Counted from the first letter of the stretch, positions 9,487 through 18,343 are shown. The stretch: DNA of 64,000 nucleotides from Porticoccaceae bacterium (GCA_026005035.1 BPKH01000006.1:43501-107500), one strand, 5' to 3'. Numbers and translations: made by a program. Notes: generated by a model from the letters alone, not told the origin.

Positions 9487-9939
9487 GTGGATCCCTTGCC
9501 CCATCGCTACGAGGTGCACTTGCGCGCCCTTCCCCAGGGGCCGGTGGCGCTCGCCACCGCCGACGGGGCGAGCCTCGAGTGCCAGCCGCCGCCCCAGTTC
9601 GGCGGCCCCCCCGGCGCCCAGAGCCCGGAATACCTGCTCACCGAGGCGCTGGCCGGCTGCTTCGCACTCACCTTTCGCGCCCTGGCTGAGGCCTCCGGCC
9701 TTTCCTGGCAGAACCTGCGCTGCCGCGCCCTGGGCACCCTGGACCGGGTGGAGGGGCGGCTCGCCTTTTCCGGCTTCGAGCTCGAGGCACACCTCGAACT
9801 GTCCGAAGAGGGCGACCGGGAACGGGCGGCGCGGCTGTTGGAAAAGGCGGAGCGGCAGTGCCTGGTGGCGGCGAGCCTCGCCTGTCCGGTGCGCCTCGCG
9901 GCGACGGTGGCAATCCGCCCGACCGGGTCGGCTCGCTAG
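9487..9939 (+). CDS. OsmC/Ohr-family protein
   Basis: 150 aa. The two conserved cysteine contexts of the family are seen: [16 protein letters not shown] and [14 protein letters not shown]. Family members reduce organic hydroperoxides through a cysteine pair; the substrate here is unknown. Starts at GTG 9487 after GGGAGAGG. TAGTAT at 9451-9456 could be a -10 box, without a clear -35. It is followed closely by rpe. A second, different OsmC protein is encoded at 15759. Confidence 0.85.
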   Translation: MDPLPHRYEVHLRALPQGPVALATADGASLECQPPPQFGGPPGAQSPEYLLTEALAGCFALTFRALAEASGLSWQNLRCRALGTLDRVEGRLAFSGFELEAHLELSEEGDRERAARLLEKAERQCLVAASLACPVRLAATVAIRPTGSAR

Positions 9940-9964
9940 CGCCGGCCACTCGCGAGGAAGGACC

Positions 9965-10654
9965 ATGGCCGAATTTCTGATCGCGCCCTCCATTCTGTCG
10001 GCCGACTTCGCGCGCCTCGGCGAGGAAGTGGAGGCGGTGTTGGCCGCTGGGGCCGATCTGATCCATTTCGACGTCATGGACAACCACTACGTCCCCAATC
10101 TCACCTTCGGCCCGATGGTCTGCCGGGCGCTGCGAGACTACGGCATCACCGCCCCCATCGACGTCCACCTGATGGTGGAGCCGGTGGACGAGCTGATTCG
10201 GCGCTTCGCCGAGGCGGGGGCGAGCTGGATCACCTTTCACCCCGAGGCCTCCCGCCACGTCGACCGCTCGCTGGCCCTGATCCGCGACCTCGGTTGCCAG
10301 GCCGGGCTGGTCCTCAATCCGGCCACCGGCTTGGAGGCGGTGCGCTGGGTCTTGGACAAGTTGGACGTGCTCCTTTTGATGACGGTCAATCCCGGCTTTG
10401 GCGGCCAGCGGTTCATTCCCGCCATGCTCGACAAGGTGCGCGCGGCGCGCCGCCTGCTGGACGAGCAGGGCGTCGCCGCCCGCCTCGAGGTGGACGGCGG
10501 GATCAATGCCGACAACGTGGCCGCGGTGGCAGCCGCCGGCGCCGACACCTTCGTGGCCGGCTCGGCCATTTTTCAAGCGGCCGACTACCGGGAGGCGATC
10601 GGCCGCATGCGGGTCGCTTTGGCGGCGGTGCCCCATCCCGGAGGAGTGGGGTAG
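9965..10654 (+). CDS. rpe: ribulose-phosphate 3-epimerase
   Basis: Interconverts ribulose 5-phosphate and xylulose 5-phosphate. 229 aa TIM barrel with [32 protein letters not shown] and EVDGGIN motifs containing the metal ligands. Start preceded by AGGAAGGACC. It lies 51 bp before trpE. In Pseudomonas I recall gph between rpe and trpE; here gph is absent. Confidence 0.97.
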   Translation: MAEFLIAPSILSADFARLGEEVEAVLAAGADLIHFDVMDNHYVPNLTFGPMVCRALRDYGITAPIDVHLMVEPVDELIRRFAEAGASWITFHPEASRHVDRSLALIRDLGCQAGLVLNPATGLEAVRWVLDKLDVLLLMTVNPGFGGQRFIPAMLDKVRAARRLLDEQGVAARLEVDGGINADNVAAVAAAGADTFVAGSAIFQAADYREAIGRMRVALAAVPHPGGVG

Positions 10655-10705
10655 AATCCGCCGCTTCCCCGCTCGGCCGAACGCCACGGCGGCCGCGTTC
10701 CGGGC

Positions 10706-12187
10706 ATGGAGATGGACGAGAAAGCAGCTCGACAATCGACGGCCGAGGGCCTCGTGCGCATTCCCGTGACGCGGGAGATTTTGGCCGACCTGGAAACGCC
10801 CGTCAGCACCTACCTCAAGCTGGCCCAGGGGCCCTATTCCTACCTTTTCGAATCGGTGGAAGGGGGAGAAAAATGGGGCCGCTACTCTTTTATCGGCTTG
10901 CCCGCGCGCACCCGGGTTCTGATCGTCGACGGCGAGGCCCAGGTGTTTCGAGACGGCCGGGTGGTGGAGCGCGCTCGGCCGGAGGATCCCCTGGCCTTCG
11001 TGGAGGCCTTCCGCCGCCGCTACGCGGTCTCGCCGGTGCCTGGGCTTGCCCGCTTTTCCGGCGGGCTGGTGGGCTACTTCGCCTACGACGCGGCGCGCTA
11101 CGTGGAGCGGCGGCTGCGCCACTCCGCCCCTCCCGACGAACTCGGGGTGCCCGACGTGCTCTTGATGGTCTCCGAAGAGCTGGTGGTGTTCGACAACCTC
11201 AAGGGCACGCTGACGCTGGTGGTGCATGTCGAGCCAGAGCGGCGGGCGGAGGCAGAGGCGCGTCTCGACGAGCTGGAAGCGGCCCTCCAGCGGCCGCCGC
11301 CCAGACTCCCCGGCCTGCGCCTCGGCGATTTCCCGGCCCTGGAGGCCGATTTCGTCTCCAGCATGGGCCGCGAGGGGTACGAGGCGGCGGTGGAGCGGAT
11401 CCGCGCCTACATCCGCGCCGGCGACGTCATGCAGGTGGTGCCCTCCCAGCGCCTCTCCCTGCCCTTTCCCGCCGCTCCCTTCAACCTCTATCGCGCGCTG
11501 CGCAACCTCAACCCATCACCATATCTTTACTTTCTCGACCTGGGAGATTTCCAGGTGGCGGGCTCCTCTCCGGAGATCCTCGCCCGCCTGGAGGACGACG
11601 AGGTGACCGTCCGCCCCATCGCCGGCACCCGCCGGCGCGGGCGCACGCCGGAGGAAGATCGCGCCCTGGAGCGGGAGATGCTCGCCGACCCCAAGGAGAT
11701 CGCCGAGCACCTGATGCTCATCGATCTGGGGCGCAACGACGTGGGCCGGGTGGCGCAGATCGGCTCGGTGAAGGTCACCGAGCGGATGGTGGTGGAGCGC
11801 TTCAGCCACGTGATGCACATCGTCTCCAACGTCACCGGGCGCGTGCGGCCGGGGCTCGGGCCGGTGGACGTGCTCAGGGCCACTCTGCCCGCCGGCACCT
11901 TAAGCGGCGCGCCCAAGATCCGCGCCATGGAGATCATCGACGAGCTCGAGCCGGTCAAGCGGGGCATCTATGGCGGGGCGGTGGGCTACATCGGCTGGAA
12001 CGGCAACATGGACATGGCCATCGCCATTCGCACCGCGGTGATCAAGGACAAGACCCTCTACGTCCAGGCGGGCGGTGGGGTCGTGGCCGACTCCGTCCCC
12101 GCCCTGGAGTGGAAGGAAACCATGAACAAGGCGCGGGCGTTGTTCCGGGCTGCGGCCATGGTGCTCCCTCCGGAGGGCGCGCAGTGA
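10706..12187 (+). CDS. trpE: anthranilate synthase component I
   Basis: 493 aa. Makes anthranilate from chorismate with TrpG, in tryptophan synthesis. The N-terminal [17 protein letters not shown] element is the tryptophan feedback-binding region; the catalytic half contains [20 protein letters not shown] and [10 protein letters not shown]. First gene of trpEGDC. No leader peptide with Trp codons is visible in the 51-bp upstream gap, so attenuation is not indicated; control by TrpE feedback inhibition is likely. Confidence 0.97.
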   Translation: MEMDEKAARQSTAEGLVRIPVTREILADLETPVSTYLKLAQGPYSYLFESVEGGEKWGRYSFIGLPARTRVLIVDGEAQVFRDGRVVERARPEDPLAFVEAFRRRYAVSPVPGLARFSGGLVGYFAYDAARYVERRLRHSAPPDELGVPDVLLMVSEELVVFDNLKGTLTLVVHVEPERRAEAEARLDELEAALQRPPPRLPGLRLGDFPALEADFVSSMGREGYEAAVERIRAYIRAGDVMQVVPSQRLSLPFPAAPFNLYRALRNLNPSPYLYFLDLGDFQVAGSSPEILARLEDDEVTVRPIAGTRRRGRTPEEDRALEREMLADPKEIAEHLMLIDLGRNDVGRVAQIGSVKVTERMVVERFSHVMHIVSNVTGRVRPGLGPVDVLRATLPAGTLSGAPKIRAMEIIDELEPVKRGIYGGAVGYIGWNGNMDMAIAIRTAVIKDKTLYVQAGGGVVADSVPALEWKETMNKARALFRAAAMVLPPEGAQ

Positions 12188-12762
12188 TCTTGATGATCGA
12201 CAACTACGATTCCTTCACCTACAACGTCGTCCAGTATCTGGGCGAACTGGGGGCCGAGGTGGAGGTGCGGCGCAACGATGAGATCGATCTGCCGGGGATC
12301 GAGTCCCTGGCGCCGGACAAGATCGTCATTTCCCCGGGCCCTTGCACCCCCGCCGAGGCGGGCATCTCGGTGGCGGTGGTGCGCCATTTCGCCGGCCGCC
12401 TGCCGATCCTCGGCGTCTGCCTCGGCCACCAGAGCATCGGCGCCGCCTTTGGGGGGCGGATCGTCCGCGCCCGGCAGGTGATGCACGGCAAGCTGTCGGC
12501 CATCCACCACCGCGGCGAAGGGGTGTTTCGGGGTTTGCCGAGCCCCTTCCAGGCGACTCGCTATCACTCCTTGGTGATCGATTGGGCGACGCTGCCCGAC
12601 TGCCTCGAGGTCACTGCTTGGACCGAGGACGAGCAGGGCAGGCCGCAGGAGATCATGGGCGTGCGCCACCGCCACTGGGACGTGGAAGGAGTGCAATTCC
12701 ACCCCGAGTCGATCCTCACCGAGCATGGCCACGCCCTGCTCGCCAATTTCCTCAACCGGTGA
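12184..12762 (+). CDS. trpG: anthranilate synthase component II (glutamine amidotransferase)
   Basis: 192 aa class I amidotransferase that supplies ammonia to TrpE. Nucleophile in [15 protein letters not shown] and His-Glu pair in [11 protein letters not shown] 12184 overlaps the trpE stop (GTGA). It may also serve aminodeoxychorismate synthase, as in species with one shared trpG/pabA; that cannot be judged from this window. Confidence 0.95.
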   Translation: MILMIDNYDSFTYNVVQYLGELGAEVEVRRNDEIDLPGIESLAPDKIVISPGPCTPAEAGISVAVVRHFAGRLPILGVCLGHQSIGAAFGGRIVRARQVMHGKLSAIHHRGEGVFRGLPSPFQATRYHSLVIDWATLPDCLEVTAWTEDEQGRPQEIMGVRHRHWDVEGVQFHPESILTEHGHALLANFLNR

Positions 12763-12766
12763 AGTC

Positions 12767-13807
12767 ATGGACGTTCGCACCGCACTCGAACGGTTGGTGG
12801 CGCGGGGCGACCTCTCCGGGGAGGAGATGCGCCGCCTCATGCTCGCCATCATGCAGGGGGAAACCACGGCGGCCCAGACCGCAGGCCTTCTGGTGGCGCT
12901 GCGCATGAAAGGGGAAACCGCCGCGGAGATCGCGGGAGCGGCCGCGGCCATGCGCCAACTCGCCACGCCGGTGCCGGTGGGCGATCTGCCCTACCTGGTG
13001 GACACCTGTGGCACCGGGGGGGATGGCGCCAATCTGTTCAACGTCTCCACCGCCGCCGCCTTCGTGGTGGCCGCGGCGGGCGGGCACGTGGCCAAGCACG
13101 GCAATCGCTCGGTCTCCTCGCGGACGGGGAGCGCGGACCTCTTGGAAGCCGCCGGCGTGGAGCTCGACCTCACCCCGGAGCAGGTGGCCCGTTGCGTCCG
13201 CGAGGTGGGGGTGGGCTTTCTGTTCGCTCCCGCGCACCACGGGGCCATGCGCCACGCCGCCGGTCCCCGGCGCGAACTCGGCATCCGCACCCTGTTCAAC
13301 CTGCTCGGACCCCTCACCAATCCGGCCGGCGTGCGCCGACAGGTGGTGGGGGTCTTCGACGGCGCCCTCTGTCCGCTGCTCGCCGAGGTCCTGGGACGGC
13401 TCGGGTGCGAGCACGCCTGGGTGGTCCACGGCGCCGACGGCCTGGACGAGATCACCCTGGCCGCCGAGACCCGGGTGGCCGAATGGCGGGACGGTGCGGT
13501 GCGGGAATTCACCCTGGCGCCGGAGCGGTTCGGCATCGCCCGTCAGGGCGTCGCCGACTTGGTGGTGGAAGGCCCCGCCCAGTCCCTGGCCCTGATCCGC
13601 GACGCCCTGGGAAAGCGCCAACAGTCTGCCGGCCGCAAGGCCGCCGATTTGATCGCCCTCAACGCCGGCGCCGCCATCTACGTGGCGGGGCTCGCCCGCA
13701 CTCCGGAAGACGGCGTGGCCATGGCGCAAGATGCCATCGCCAGCGGGCTGGCCGGCGAGAAACTGCGCGAGCTGGCCGTGTTCACCCAGTGCATGAAGGT
13801 GCTCTGA
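12767..13807 (+). CDS. trpD: anthranilate phosphoribosyltransferase
   Basis: 346 aa. Joins anthranilate and PRPP. The PRPP-binding loop [18 protein letters not shown] and the [18 protein letters not shown] stretch are diagnostic. ATG 12767 chosen over an earlier in-frame ATG at 12725 because the latter lies inside trpG and gives a non-family N terminus. One-base overlap with trpC. Confidence 0.97.
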   Translation: MDVRTALERLVARGDLSGEEMRRLMLAIMQGETTAAQTAGLLVALRMKGETAAEIAGAAAAMRQLATPVPVGDLPYLVDTCGTGGDGANLFNVSTAAAFVVAAAGGHVAKHGNRSVSSRTGSADLLEAAGVELDLTPEQVARCVREVGVGFLFAPAHHGAMRHAAGPRRELGIRTLFNLLGPLTNPAGVRRQVVGVFDGALCPLLAEVLGRLGCEHAWVVHGADGLDEITLAAETRVAEWRDGAVREFTLAPERFGIARQGVADLVVEGPAQSLALIRDALGKRQQSAGRKAADLIALNAGAAIYVAGLARTPEDGVAMAQDAIASGLAGEKLRELAVFTQCMKVL

Positions 13808-14631
13808 TGGCTTCCCCCACCGTCCTCGATCGGATCCTGGAGCGCAAGCGCCTCGAGGTGGCCGAGCGGCGCGAGCGCTTGCCCTTGGCCGAACTGGAGG
13901 CGCGGGCCGCAGCCGCTGGGCCACCCCGGGGCTTTGCGGCGCGCCTGCGCGCCGTCCTGGAGGCGGGGGGGCCGGCGGTGATCGCCGAGATCAAGCGCGC
14001 CTCGCCCAGCCAGGGGCTCATTCGCGCCGACTTCGATCCCCCAGCCATCGCCCGCAGTTACGCCGCCGCGGGGGCTGCCTGCCTGTCGGTGCTCACCGAC
14101 GTCGAGTTTTTCCAGGGGGGCGACGACCATTTGGTGGCGGCCCGCGCGGCCTGCGATCTGCCCGTGCTGCGCAAGGACTTCACCATCGATCCCTATCAGG
14201 TGGTGGAAGCGCGCGCCCTGGGTGCCGACTGCATCCTGCTCATTGCCGCGGCCCTCGATGGCTCGGTGCTGCGCGACCTCCACGCCCTGGCCCGGGAGTG
14301 GGGGCTCGACGTCCTGGTGGAGGTGCATGACCGGCGCGAACTGGAGCGGGCGCTGGAGCTGGAATCCCCCCTCGTGGGGATCAACAACCGCGATCTGCGT
14401 ACCTTCCACACCAGCCTGCAGACCACCCTGGGGCTGTTGCCGTCGATTCCGCCACCTCGCATCGTGGTGGCGGAAAGCGGGATCCGTCGACCGGAAGAGG
14501 TGGCGGTGCTGCGCGCTCGGGGGGTGGGGGCCTTCTTGGTGGGCGAGGCCTTCATGCGCGCCCCCGACCCCGGTGCGGCGCTGCGCGCGCTCTTCTTCGC
14601 CGAAGGAGAAGCGAGTCAGCGGGCGTTGTAG
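13807..14631 (+). CDS. trpC: indole-3-glycerol phosphate synthase
   Basis: 274 aa TIM barrel. The catalytic lysine region [22 protein letters not shown] and ESGIRRPEE motifs are seen. Stand-alone, not fused to trpF; trpF and trpBA are not in the window. TGATG junction with trpD. Its 3' end overlaps the convergent crp gene by 16 bp. Confidence 0.97.
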   Translation: MASPTVLDRILERKRLEVAERRERLPLAELEARAAAAGPPRGFAARLRAVLEAGGPAVIAEIKRASPSQGLIRADFDPPAIARSYAAAGAACLSVLTDVEFFQGGDDHLVAARAACDLPVLRKDFTIDPYQVVEARALGADCILLIAAALDGSVLRDLHALAREWGLDVLVEVHDRRELERALELESPLVGINNRDLRTFHTSLQTTLGLLPSIPPPRIVVAESGIRRPEEVAVLRARGVGAFLVGEAFMRAPDPGAALRALFFAEGEASQRAL

Positions 14632-15254
14632 ACCACCATGGTCTTGCCCGACACCGAAACGAGCCCCTGCTCTTCCAGGGTCTTGAGCACCCGACCCACC
14701 ATTTCGCGCGAACAGCCGACGATGCGCCCCAGTTCCTGGCGCGTGATGCGGATCTGCATGCCGTCGGGATGGGTCATGGCGTCCGGCTCTTTGCAAAGAT
14801 CGAGCAGCGCCCGCGCGACCCGTCCGGCGACGTCCAGAAAGGCCAGGTCCCCCACTTTCCGAGTGGTGTGCCGGAGCCGGTCGGCGAGCTGGCGCGCCAG
14901 GGCGAAGAGCACCTCGGGATGGCTGCGGGTGTACTCGAGGAACTTCGCGTAGCTGATTTCGCCCACCTCGCAGTCGGTCTTGGCGCGCACCCAAGCGCTG
15001 CGGTCGCGATGGCCAAAGAGCCCCATCTCCCCGAAAAAGTCGCCGGCGTTGAGGTAGGCGACAATCATTTCCCGCCCGTCGTCGTTCTCGATCAAGACCG
15101 TCACCGAGCCGCGCACCAGGTAGTAGAGGGTTTCGCCGTTGTCGCCGGCGTGGATGATGGTGGTCTTGGCGGGATAGCGGCGGCGGTGACAATGGGCGAG
15201 GAATCGCTCCAGATCGGGAATGTGGGGATTGGCGGGCACGCGCGCCTTGTGCAT
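14616..15254 (-). CDS. crp: cAMP receptor protein (CRP/Vfr type)
   Basis: 212 aa, close to E. coli CRP (210) and Vfr (214). The cAMP pocket is conserved: GEMGLF at 75-80 and RSA at 85-87 within [19 protein letters not shown]. The HTH around 170-190 ([20 protein letters not shown]) is nearly identical to CRP, so recognition of TGTGA/TCACA-type sites is expected. Start set at ATG 15254 with GGAGGA just upstream; the open frame extends further but without a ribosome site. Adjacent divergent osmC-like gene matches the E. coli crp-yhfA arrangement. Confidence 0.95.
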   Translation of the reverse strand: MHKARVPANPHIPDLERFLAHCHRRRYPAKTTIIHAGDNGETLYYLVRGSVTVLIENDDGREMIVAYLNAGDFFGEMGLFGHRDRSAWVRAKTDCEVGEISYAKFLEYTRSHPEVLFALARQLADRLRHTTRKVGDLAFLDVAGRVARALLDLCKEPDAMTHPDGMQIRITRQELGRIVGCSREMVGRVLKTLEEQGLVSVSGKTMVVYNAR

Positions 15255-15493
15255 TTTTCCTCCGTCGGCGGGTGGTCGGTCGAGTCGCCCTCGGTCGTCG
15301 CCCGCGCTCTGCGCGGCCAACTTAGCAGCAGCGTCGCCGACAAATCAAGGGCGCGTTCCGGGTTGACCCGAGCGACGCCGAGCCCGCCGGGACCTCGGTG
15401 CATGCGGCGCGAAGAAAATCGGCAGGGATGTGCTGTGGCAGTGGCCGGCGAAAATCCCTGGTTCGAAGCCTGACCATGGCACACGGGGGGGTT

Positions 15494-15520
15494 CCCGGAT
15501 TCCGCTTCGCTTCATCCGGG
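15494..15520. repeat. REP-like palindromic element
   Basis: CCCGGAT...ATCCGGG arms around a CTTCGCTTC core, flanked by GGCTACGGG. The same GTAGCCCGGATGAAGCGAAG-type motif is, from memory, a common intergenic repeat in GC-rich proteobacteria. No second copy was noticed in this window. Confidence 0.6.
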
Positions 15521-15665
15521 CTACGGGTACTTTGGGGTTCGCGGAGTTCGCCGCGACCCTTCGAGGCGAGGGGTCGTCCCGGCTGCAGGGGGAGGGCTGG
15601 TCGCCGTTTGCAAGGCGCCTTGTGGTGGGGCGCGATCGCTGCCAACATCCTCGCCGACGACAACA

Positions 15666-15710
15666 CCCGACCGAGGTGCCAAGGCCTGTGGCCCTGCACT
15701 TCCGGTCGGG
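15666..15710. repeat. long imperfect hairpin upstream of osmC-like gene
   Basis: Outer arms CCCGACCG and CGGTCGGG (15666-15673, 15703-15710) enclose complementary GGTGC/GCAC and GGCC/GGCC elements around a TGT loop. No T-run follows, so it is not a standard terminator; it could be a 5'-leader structure. Confidence 0.4.
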
Positions 15711-15758
15711 GCCGGTGGCGCGGCGATCGCGCCGTCTTGGGCTTGGAGAGGAATTGGC

Positions 15759-16196
15759 ATGAAGGCGCGAGTCCGGTGGGTCGAACAGGCCCTCTTTCTG
15801 GCGGAGAGCGGAAGCGGTCACCTGGTGGCGATGGACGGCCCCCCCGATCACGGGGGGCGCAACCTCGCCCCTCGTCCGATGGAGCTTCTGCTCATGGGCG
15901 TGGGCGGCTGTTCGAGCTTCGACGTGGTGGACATCCTGCGCCGCAGCCGCCAGGAGGTGACCGGTTGCGAGGCGCACCTGGAGGCCGAGCGGGCCGACGA
16001 GACGCCGGCGGTGTTCACGCGCATTCACGTCCACTTCGTGGTGCGCGGCCGTGCGCTCAAGGAGAGCGTGGTCCGCCGCGCCGTGGCGCTGTCCGCCGAA
16101 AAGTACTGCTCGGCTTCCATCATGCTGGCGCGGGGCGGCGTGGAGGTCACCCACTCCTTCGAGATCGCCCCGCCGGTGGGAGAGGACGGAGACTGA
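15759..16196 (+). CDS. OsmC-family protein (YhfA-like)
   Basis: 145 aa. Conserved family cysteines lie in GVGGCSSFDVVDILRR and AEKYCSASIMLARGG. The RNLAPRPMELLLMG segment and position beside crp match E. coli YhfA. YhfA function is not established; the fold predicts thiol-based peroxidase or related chemistry. ATG 15759 follows GGAGAGGA. Confidence 0.85.
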   Translation: MKARVRWVEQALFLAESGSGHLVAMDGPPDHGGRNLAPRPMELLLMGVGGCSSFDVVDILRRSRQEVTGCEAHLEAERADETPAVFTRIHVHFVVRGRALKESVVRRAVALSAEKYCSASIMLARGGVEVTHSFEIAPPVGEDGD

Positions 16197-16215
16197 GCCG
16201 CCGTCGGGCGCGGGC

Positions 16216-16350
16216 TCATCCCGCCCGGTGGCGGCGGGCGGCGTCGGTGCGCGGTCCGCGCCGCAGCTTGGCCCATTCGTCGGCGGCGATGGCGCCGCCG
16301 AGCAGGCCCGTGAGGGCGAGCATCGCATAGATCAACGCATTGCCGACCAT
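16216..16350 (-). CDS. 44-residue single-pass membrane protein
   Basis: Starts at ATG 16350 behind a strong AGGAGG five bases upstream. One hydrophobic helix (about residues 4-22, NALIYAMLALTGLLGGAIA) is followed by a short basic tail (KLRRGPR, ARRHR), which predicts N-out/C-in insertion. No family recognised. It has its own candidate promoter at 16392-16419 whose -35 sits in a 17-bp element repeated at the neighbouring small-RNA promoter. A longer in-frame start at 16419 would lie inside that promoter. Confidence 0.6.
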   Translation of the reverse strand: MVGNALIYAMLALTGLLGGAIAADEWAKLRRGPRTDAARRHRAG

Positions 16351-16391
16351 GATTGCCTCCTCTAGGGCGAGAAACGTCTGACCACGCCTCC

Positions 16392-16419
16392 AGTATGGCC
16401 ACCCCAATACATGATTCAA
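16392..16419 (-). promoter_or_regulatory. candidate promoter of the 44-residue protein
   Basis: On the minus strand: -35 TTGAAT (16419-16414), 16-bp spacer, -10 CATACT (16397-16392). The -35 lies inside the palindrome ATTCAAATGAAT (16414-16425). Confidence 0.4.
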
Positions 16420-16427
16420 ATGAATTA
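16411..16427. repeat. 17-bp regulatory element, copy 1
   Basis: ATGATTCAAATGAATTA. It matches copy 2 at 16581-16597 in 15 of 17 positions. It overlaps the -35 of the small membrane protein promoter. Candidate operator, possibly for the adjacent LysR protein. Confidence 0.5.
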
Positions 16428-16466
16428 CAGTGTTTTTGTGTATGATTTATAGGAATGTATGAGCGC

Positions 16467-16493
16467 AAAAAAAAGAGCCGCTGGCGCGGCTCT
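16467..16493 (-). terminator. intrinsic terminator of the candidate small RNA
   Basis: 8-bp stem AGAGCCGC/GCGGCTCT (16486-16493 and 16474-16481) with a 4-base loop, followed on the minus strand by eight T (16474-16467). No T-run exists in the plus orientation, so it terminates leftward transcription only. Confidence 0.8.
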
Positions 16494-16553
16494 CAAGGAT
16501 CACTTCTACAGGGGGTAAGAAGGCAGATGAGGAAGGAGGTGACCGTCATCTGC
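16467..16553 (-). ncRNA. candidate small RNA with C-rich loops
   Basis: About 87 nt read on the minus strand. It has three consecutive stem-loops. First: 8-bp stem 16546-16553/16523-16530 with a 15-nt loop containing CACCTCCTT. Second: 5-bp stem 16518-16522/16503-16507 with loop TACCCCCTGT. Third: 8-bp terminator stem followed by eight T. A -10 box (TATCAT) ends 7 nt before the first stem. The CCUCC and CCCCC loops could pair with ribosome-binding sites. No ORF on this strand between lysR and the terminator explains it. The layout recalls Xanthomonas sX13-type RNAs, but homology is not claimed. Confidence 0.55.
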
Positions 16554-16560
16554 ACGGCTC

Positions 16561-16589
16561 ATGATAGAGGCCCGGCCACAATGATTGAA
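16561..16589 (-). promoter_or_regulatory. candidate promoter of the small RNA
   Basis: Minus strand: -10 TATCAT (16566-16561), 17-bp spacer, -35 TTCAAT (16589-16584, 3/6). The weak -35 lies inside copy 2 of the 17-bp element, suggesting regulator-dependent activity. AT-rich DNA lies further upstream. Confidence 0.4.
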
Positions 16590-16613
16590 ATGTATTATTT
16601 TCATTTCGTTCAT
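16581..16613. repeat. 17-bp element copy 2 within a larger inverted repeat
   Basis: ATGATTGAAATGTATTA (16581-16597) is copy 2 of the element at 16411. Its first 12 bases also form an inverted repeat with 16602-16613 (CATTTCGTTCAT; 10 of 12 complementary), a LysR-type operator geometry directly upstream of lysR. Confidence 0.5.
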
Positions 16614-16630
16614 AATCTTGGGGAATGACG

Positions 16631-17596
16631 ATGCCCCTCAGCCGGCTCGCCCGCATCGACCTCAATCTCCTGGTCGCCCTGGAGGTGTTGCTGGAAGAGC
16701 GCAACGTGACCCGGGCGGCCGAGCGGCTGTTCATCACCCAGCCGGCGATGAGCAAGACGCTCCAGCGGCTGCGCGCCCTCTTCGAGGACGAACTCTTCGT
16801 CCGCAGCGGCCGGGAGTTGATCCCCACCGCCCGCGCCCTGGAGATCCAGGAGCAGCTCCCGCAGCTGCTCACCGAGATCGAAACCCTGGTCTCGGGGCGC
16901 CGCTTCGACCCCCTCCGGGACCGCGGCACCATTCATCTCGCCACCCCCGAGTTCATGGCGGTCCAGCTATCCGACACCCTCATCTGGGATTTGCCGGGGG
17001 AAGCTCCCCACTTCACCCTCGCCATTTCCAGCCAGATGGAGGACTACCAGCTGCGCCTCAAACAGGGGGAGTTGGATTTCGTCCTGGCGGTCCAGACTCC
17101 GGTGGGAGATGAGTTCGAGGTGACTTCGGTGGGCGGCATCGCGCCCGCCGTGTGGATGCGCAAGGGCCATCCCCTCGCCGCCGAAGAGCGGCTTGAGTTG
17201 CGCCAGGTGTTGGAGTACCCCTTCATCCAGTACTTCCTCCTCCAGGCGGGAAGCCGCATCACGCCGTTCGCCGCCACCCGCTTCGACAGGGCCATTGCGG
17301 AGATGGGCCTCAAGCGGCGCAAGGCGCTGGTCACCGACCAGTTGATGACCGCGCTCTACGCCCTGCAACACAGCGACTGTCTGATGCTCGCCACCCAGGA
17401 CGACCTCAAAACCGAGGCAGGATTGTTCGAGATCGTGCGCAAGCCCTATCCGGAGGATCTGCCCCACGACGCCTTCATACCGGTGGCGCTCTACCAGCAC
17501 CGGCGCACCGCGCGCTCCTCCATGCACCAGTGGTTCCGGGAGCGCCTGCTCGCCGCCCTGGAGCGGGTCTACGCCGGGCAGGGGGCGCGCGCCTAG
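16631..17596 (+). CDS. LysR-family transcriptional regulator (LeuO/NodD-like)
   Basis: 321 aa. The N-terminal winged HTH has ARIDLNLLVALEVLLEERNV and TQPAMSKTLQRLRALFEDELF, the pattern of the LeuO/NodD/SyrM subfamily. The rest is a periplasmic-binding-like effector domain. ATG 16631 has GGGGA six bases upstream; ATG 16625 is too close to it. Effector unknown. Two similar 17-bp elements flank the small RNA just upstream, candidates for its operators. The stop shares the tetranucleotide CTAG with convergent coq7. Confidence 0.88.
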   Translation: MPLSRLARIDLNLLVALEVLLEERNVTRAAERLFITQPAMSKTLQRLRALFEDELFVRSGRELIPTARALEIQEQLPQLLTEIETLVSGRRFDPLRDRGTIHLATPEFMAVQLSDTLIWDLPGEAPHFTLAISSQMEDYQLRLKQGELDFVLAVQTPVGDEFEVTSVGGIAPAVWMRKGHPLAAEERLELRQVLEYPFIQYFLLQAGSRITPFAATRFDRAIAEMGLKRRKALVTDQLMTALYALQHSDCLMLATQDDLKTEAGLFEIVRKPYPEDLPHDAFIPVALYQHRRTARSSMHQWFRERLLAALERVYAGQGARA

Positions 17597-18234
17597 AGGC
17601 GGTAGCTGGTGCGCGTCATGACCGTCGCGGCGAGGCGCATGAGCGCCTTGACGGGGGGCGGAAAGGGGAGCCCGCCCGCGGCGAGGGCGGCGTCGGCGTG
17701 GCGCGCCTCTTCGGCGCGCATCTGGGCGACCACCGCGGCGCTCGCCGTGTCGGCGGCGGGTAGGCGCTCGAGGTGACGCTCGAGGTGTTCGCTCACCAGC
17801 TCCTCGGTGGCCGCCAGAAAGCCGAGGCTCAAGCGATCGCCCAGGGCGCCGGCGGCGGTGCCCAGCCCCAGGGAGAGGAGGTACCACAGGGGGTTCAAAA
17901 AACTCGGCCGGCTGCCGAGGGCGCGGAGCCGCTCTTCGCACCAGGCGAGGTGGTCGATCTCCTCGTCGGCGGCCCGCTCTAGGACGGTGCGCAGCGCCGG
18001 ATCGCGGGCGGTGAGCGCTTGGCCCTGATAGAGGGCTTGGGCGCAGACCTCGCCGGCGTGGTTGACGCGCATCAGCCCGGCGGCGTGGCGCCGTTCCGCC
18101 TCGTCCAGCGGGCGGGGTGGGGCGGCGGCCGGCGCGGGCGGCGGGCGCGTGCCGGCCGCGCCCCCGGCCAGGGTGCGCAGCCCGCGGTCCAGGTGATGGA
18201 TGAGTCGATCTGCCAGCGAAAGCCGCGGTTGCAT
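17593..18234 (-). CDS. coq7: demethoxyubiquinone hydroxylase
   Basis: 213 aa di-iron enzyme of ubiquinone synthesis (oxygen-dependent C6 hydroxylation). The ligand motifs of the family appear twice each: NHAGEVCAQALY with DEEIDHLAWCEERL, then ATEELVSEHLERHL with EEARHADAAL. The ATG at 18234 gives a normal length; the frame continues upstream without family similarity. TACAAT around 18267-18272 on the minus strand may be its -10 box. Its presence implies aerobic respiration. Confidence 0.93.
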   Translation of the reverse strand: MQPRLSLADRLIHHLDRGLRTLAGGAAGTRPPPAPAAAPPRPLDEAERRHAAGLMRVNHAGEVCAQALYQGQALTARDPALRTVLERAADEEIDHLAWCEERLRALGSRPSFLNPLWYLLSLGLGTAAGALGDRLSLGFLAATEELVSEHLERHLERLPAADTASAAVVAQMRAEEARHADAALAAGGLPFPPPVKALMRLAATVMTRTSYRL

Positions 18235-18288
18235 CGTGGACCCTATCACCCCGAGCACTGCCGGCCATTGTAGCCGAGGCGTGCGCCG

Positions 18289-18317
18289 TTGGCTGGGGCG
18301 GCCGGGCGCTCTACACT
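18289..18317 (+). promoter_or_regulatory. candidate promoter of the AAA ATPase gene
   Basis: -35 TTGGCT (18289-18294) and -10 TACACT (18312-18317), each 4/6, spaced 17 bp; 26 bp before the GTG start. Confidence 0.4.
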
Positions 18318-18343
18318 GATCCCACCGCGGGGAGGAGCAGAGG

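Larger units (their letters stand above)
15255..15758. other. 504-bp spacer between crp and osmC-like gene
   Basis: No coding frame here resembles a protein family. It holds the divergent promoters of crp and the OsmC gene, a REP-like palindrome at 15494-15520 and a long imperfect hairpin at 15666-15710. I see no convincing CRP site. Confidence 0.6.

Noticed and set aside
10655-10705. Tryptophan attenuator before trpE
   Set aside because: Only 51 bp, no Trp-rich leader peptide and no competing hairpins.
15455-15475. tRNA T-arm-like GGTTCGAAGCC
   Set aside because: Flanking bases do not form a five-base T stem and no anticodon or acceptor arms are found.
16539-16560. Consensus Shine-Dalgarno AAGGAGGTGA on the plus strand as the ribosome site of a gene
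   Set aside because: No usable start lies 5-10 bases downstream; the nearest ATG is 18 bases away and opens only seven codons.
16527-16628. Plus-strand 33-codon leader frame (starting MRKEVTVICTAHD) ending in ATGA overlap with lysR
   Set aside because: It runs through the sRNA hairpins and operator-like repeats, has only AAGG as ribosome site and shows no protein-like composition; the minus-strand RNA explains the structure better.
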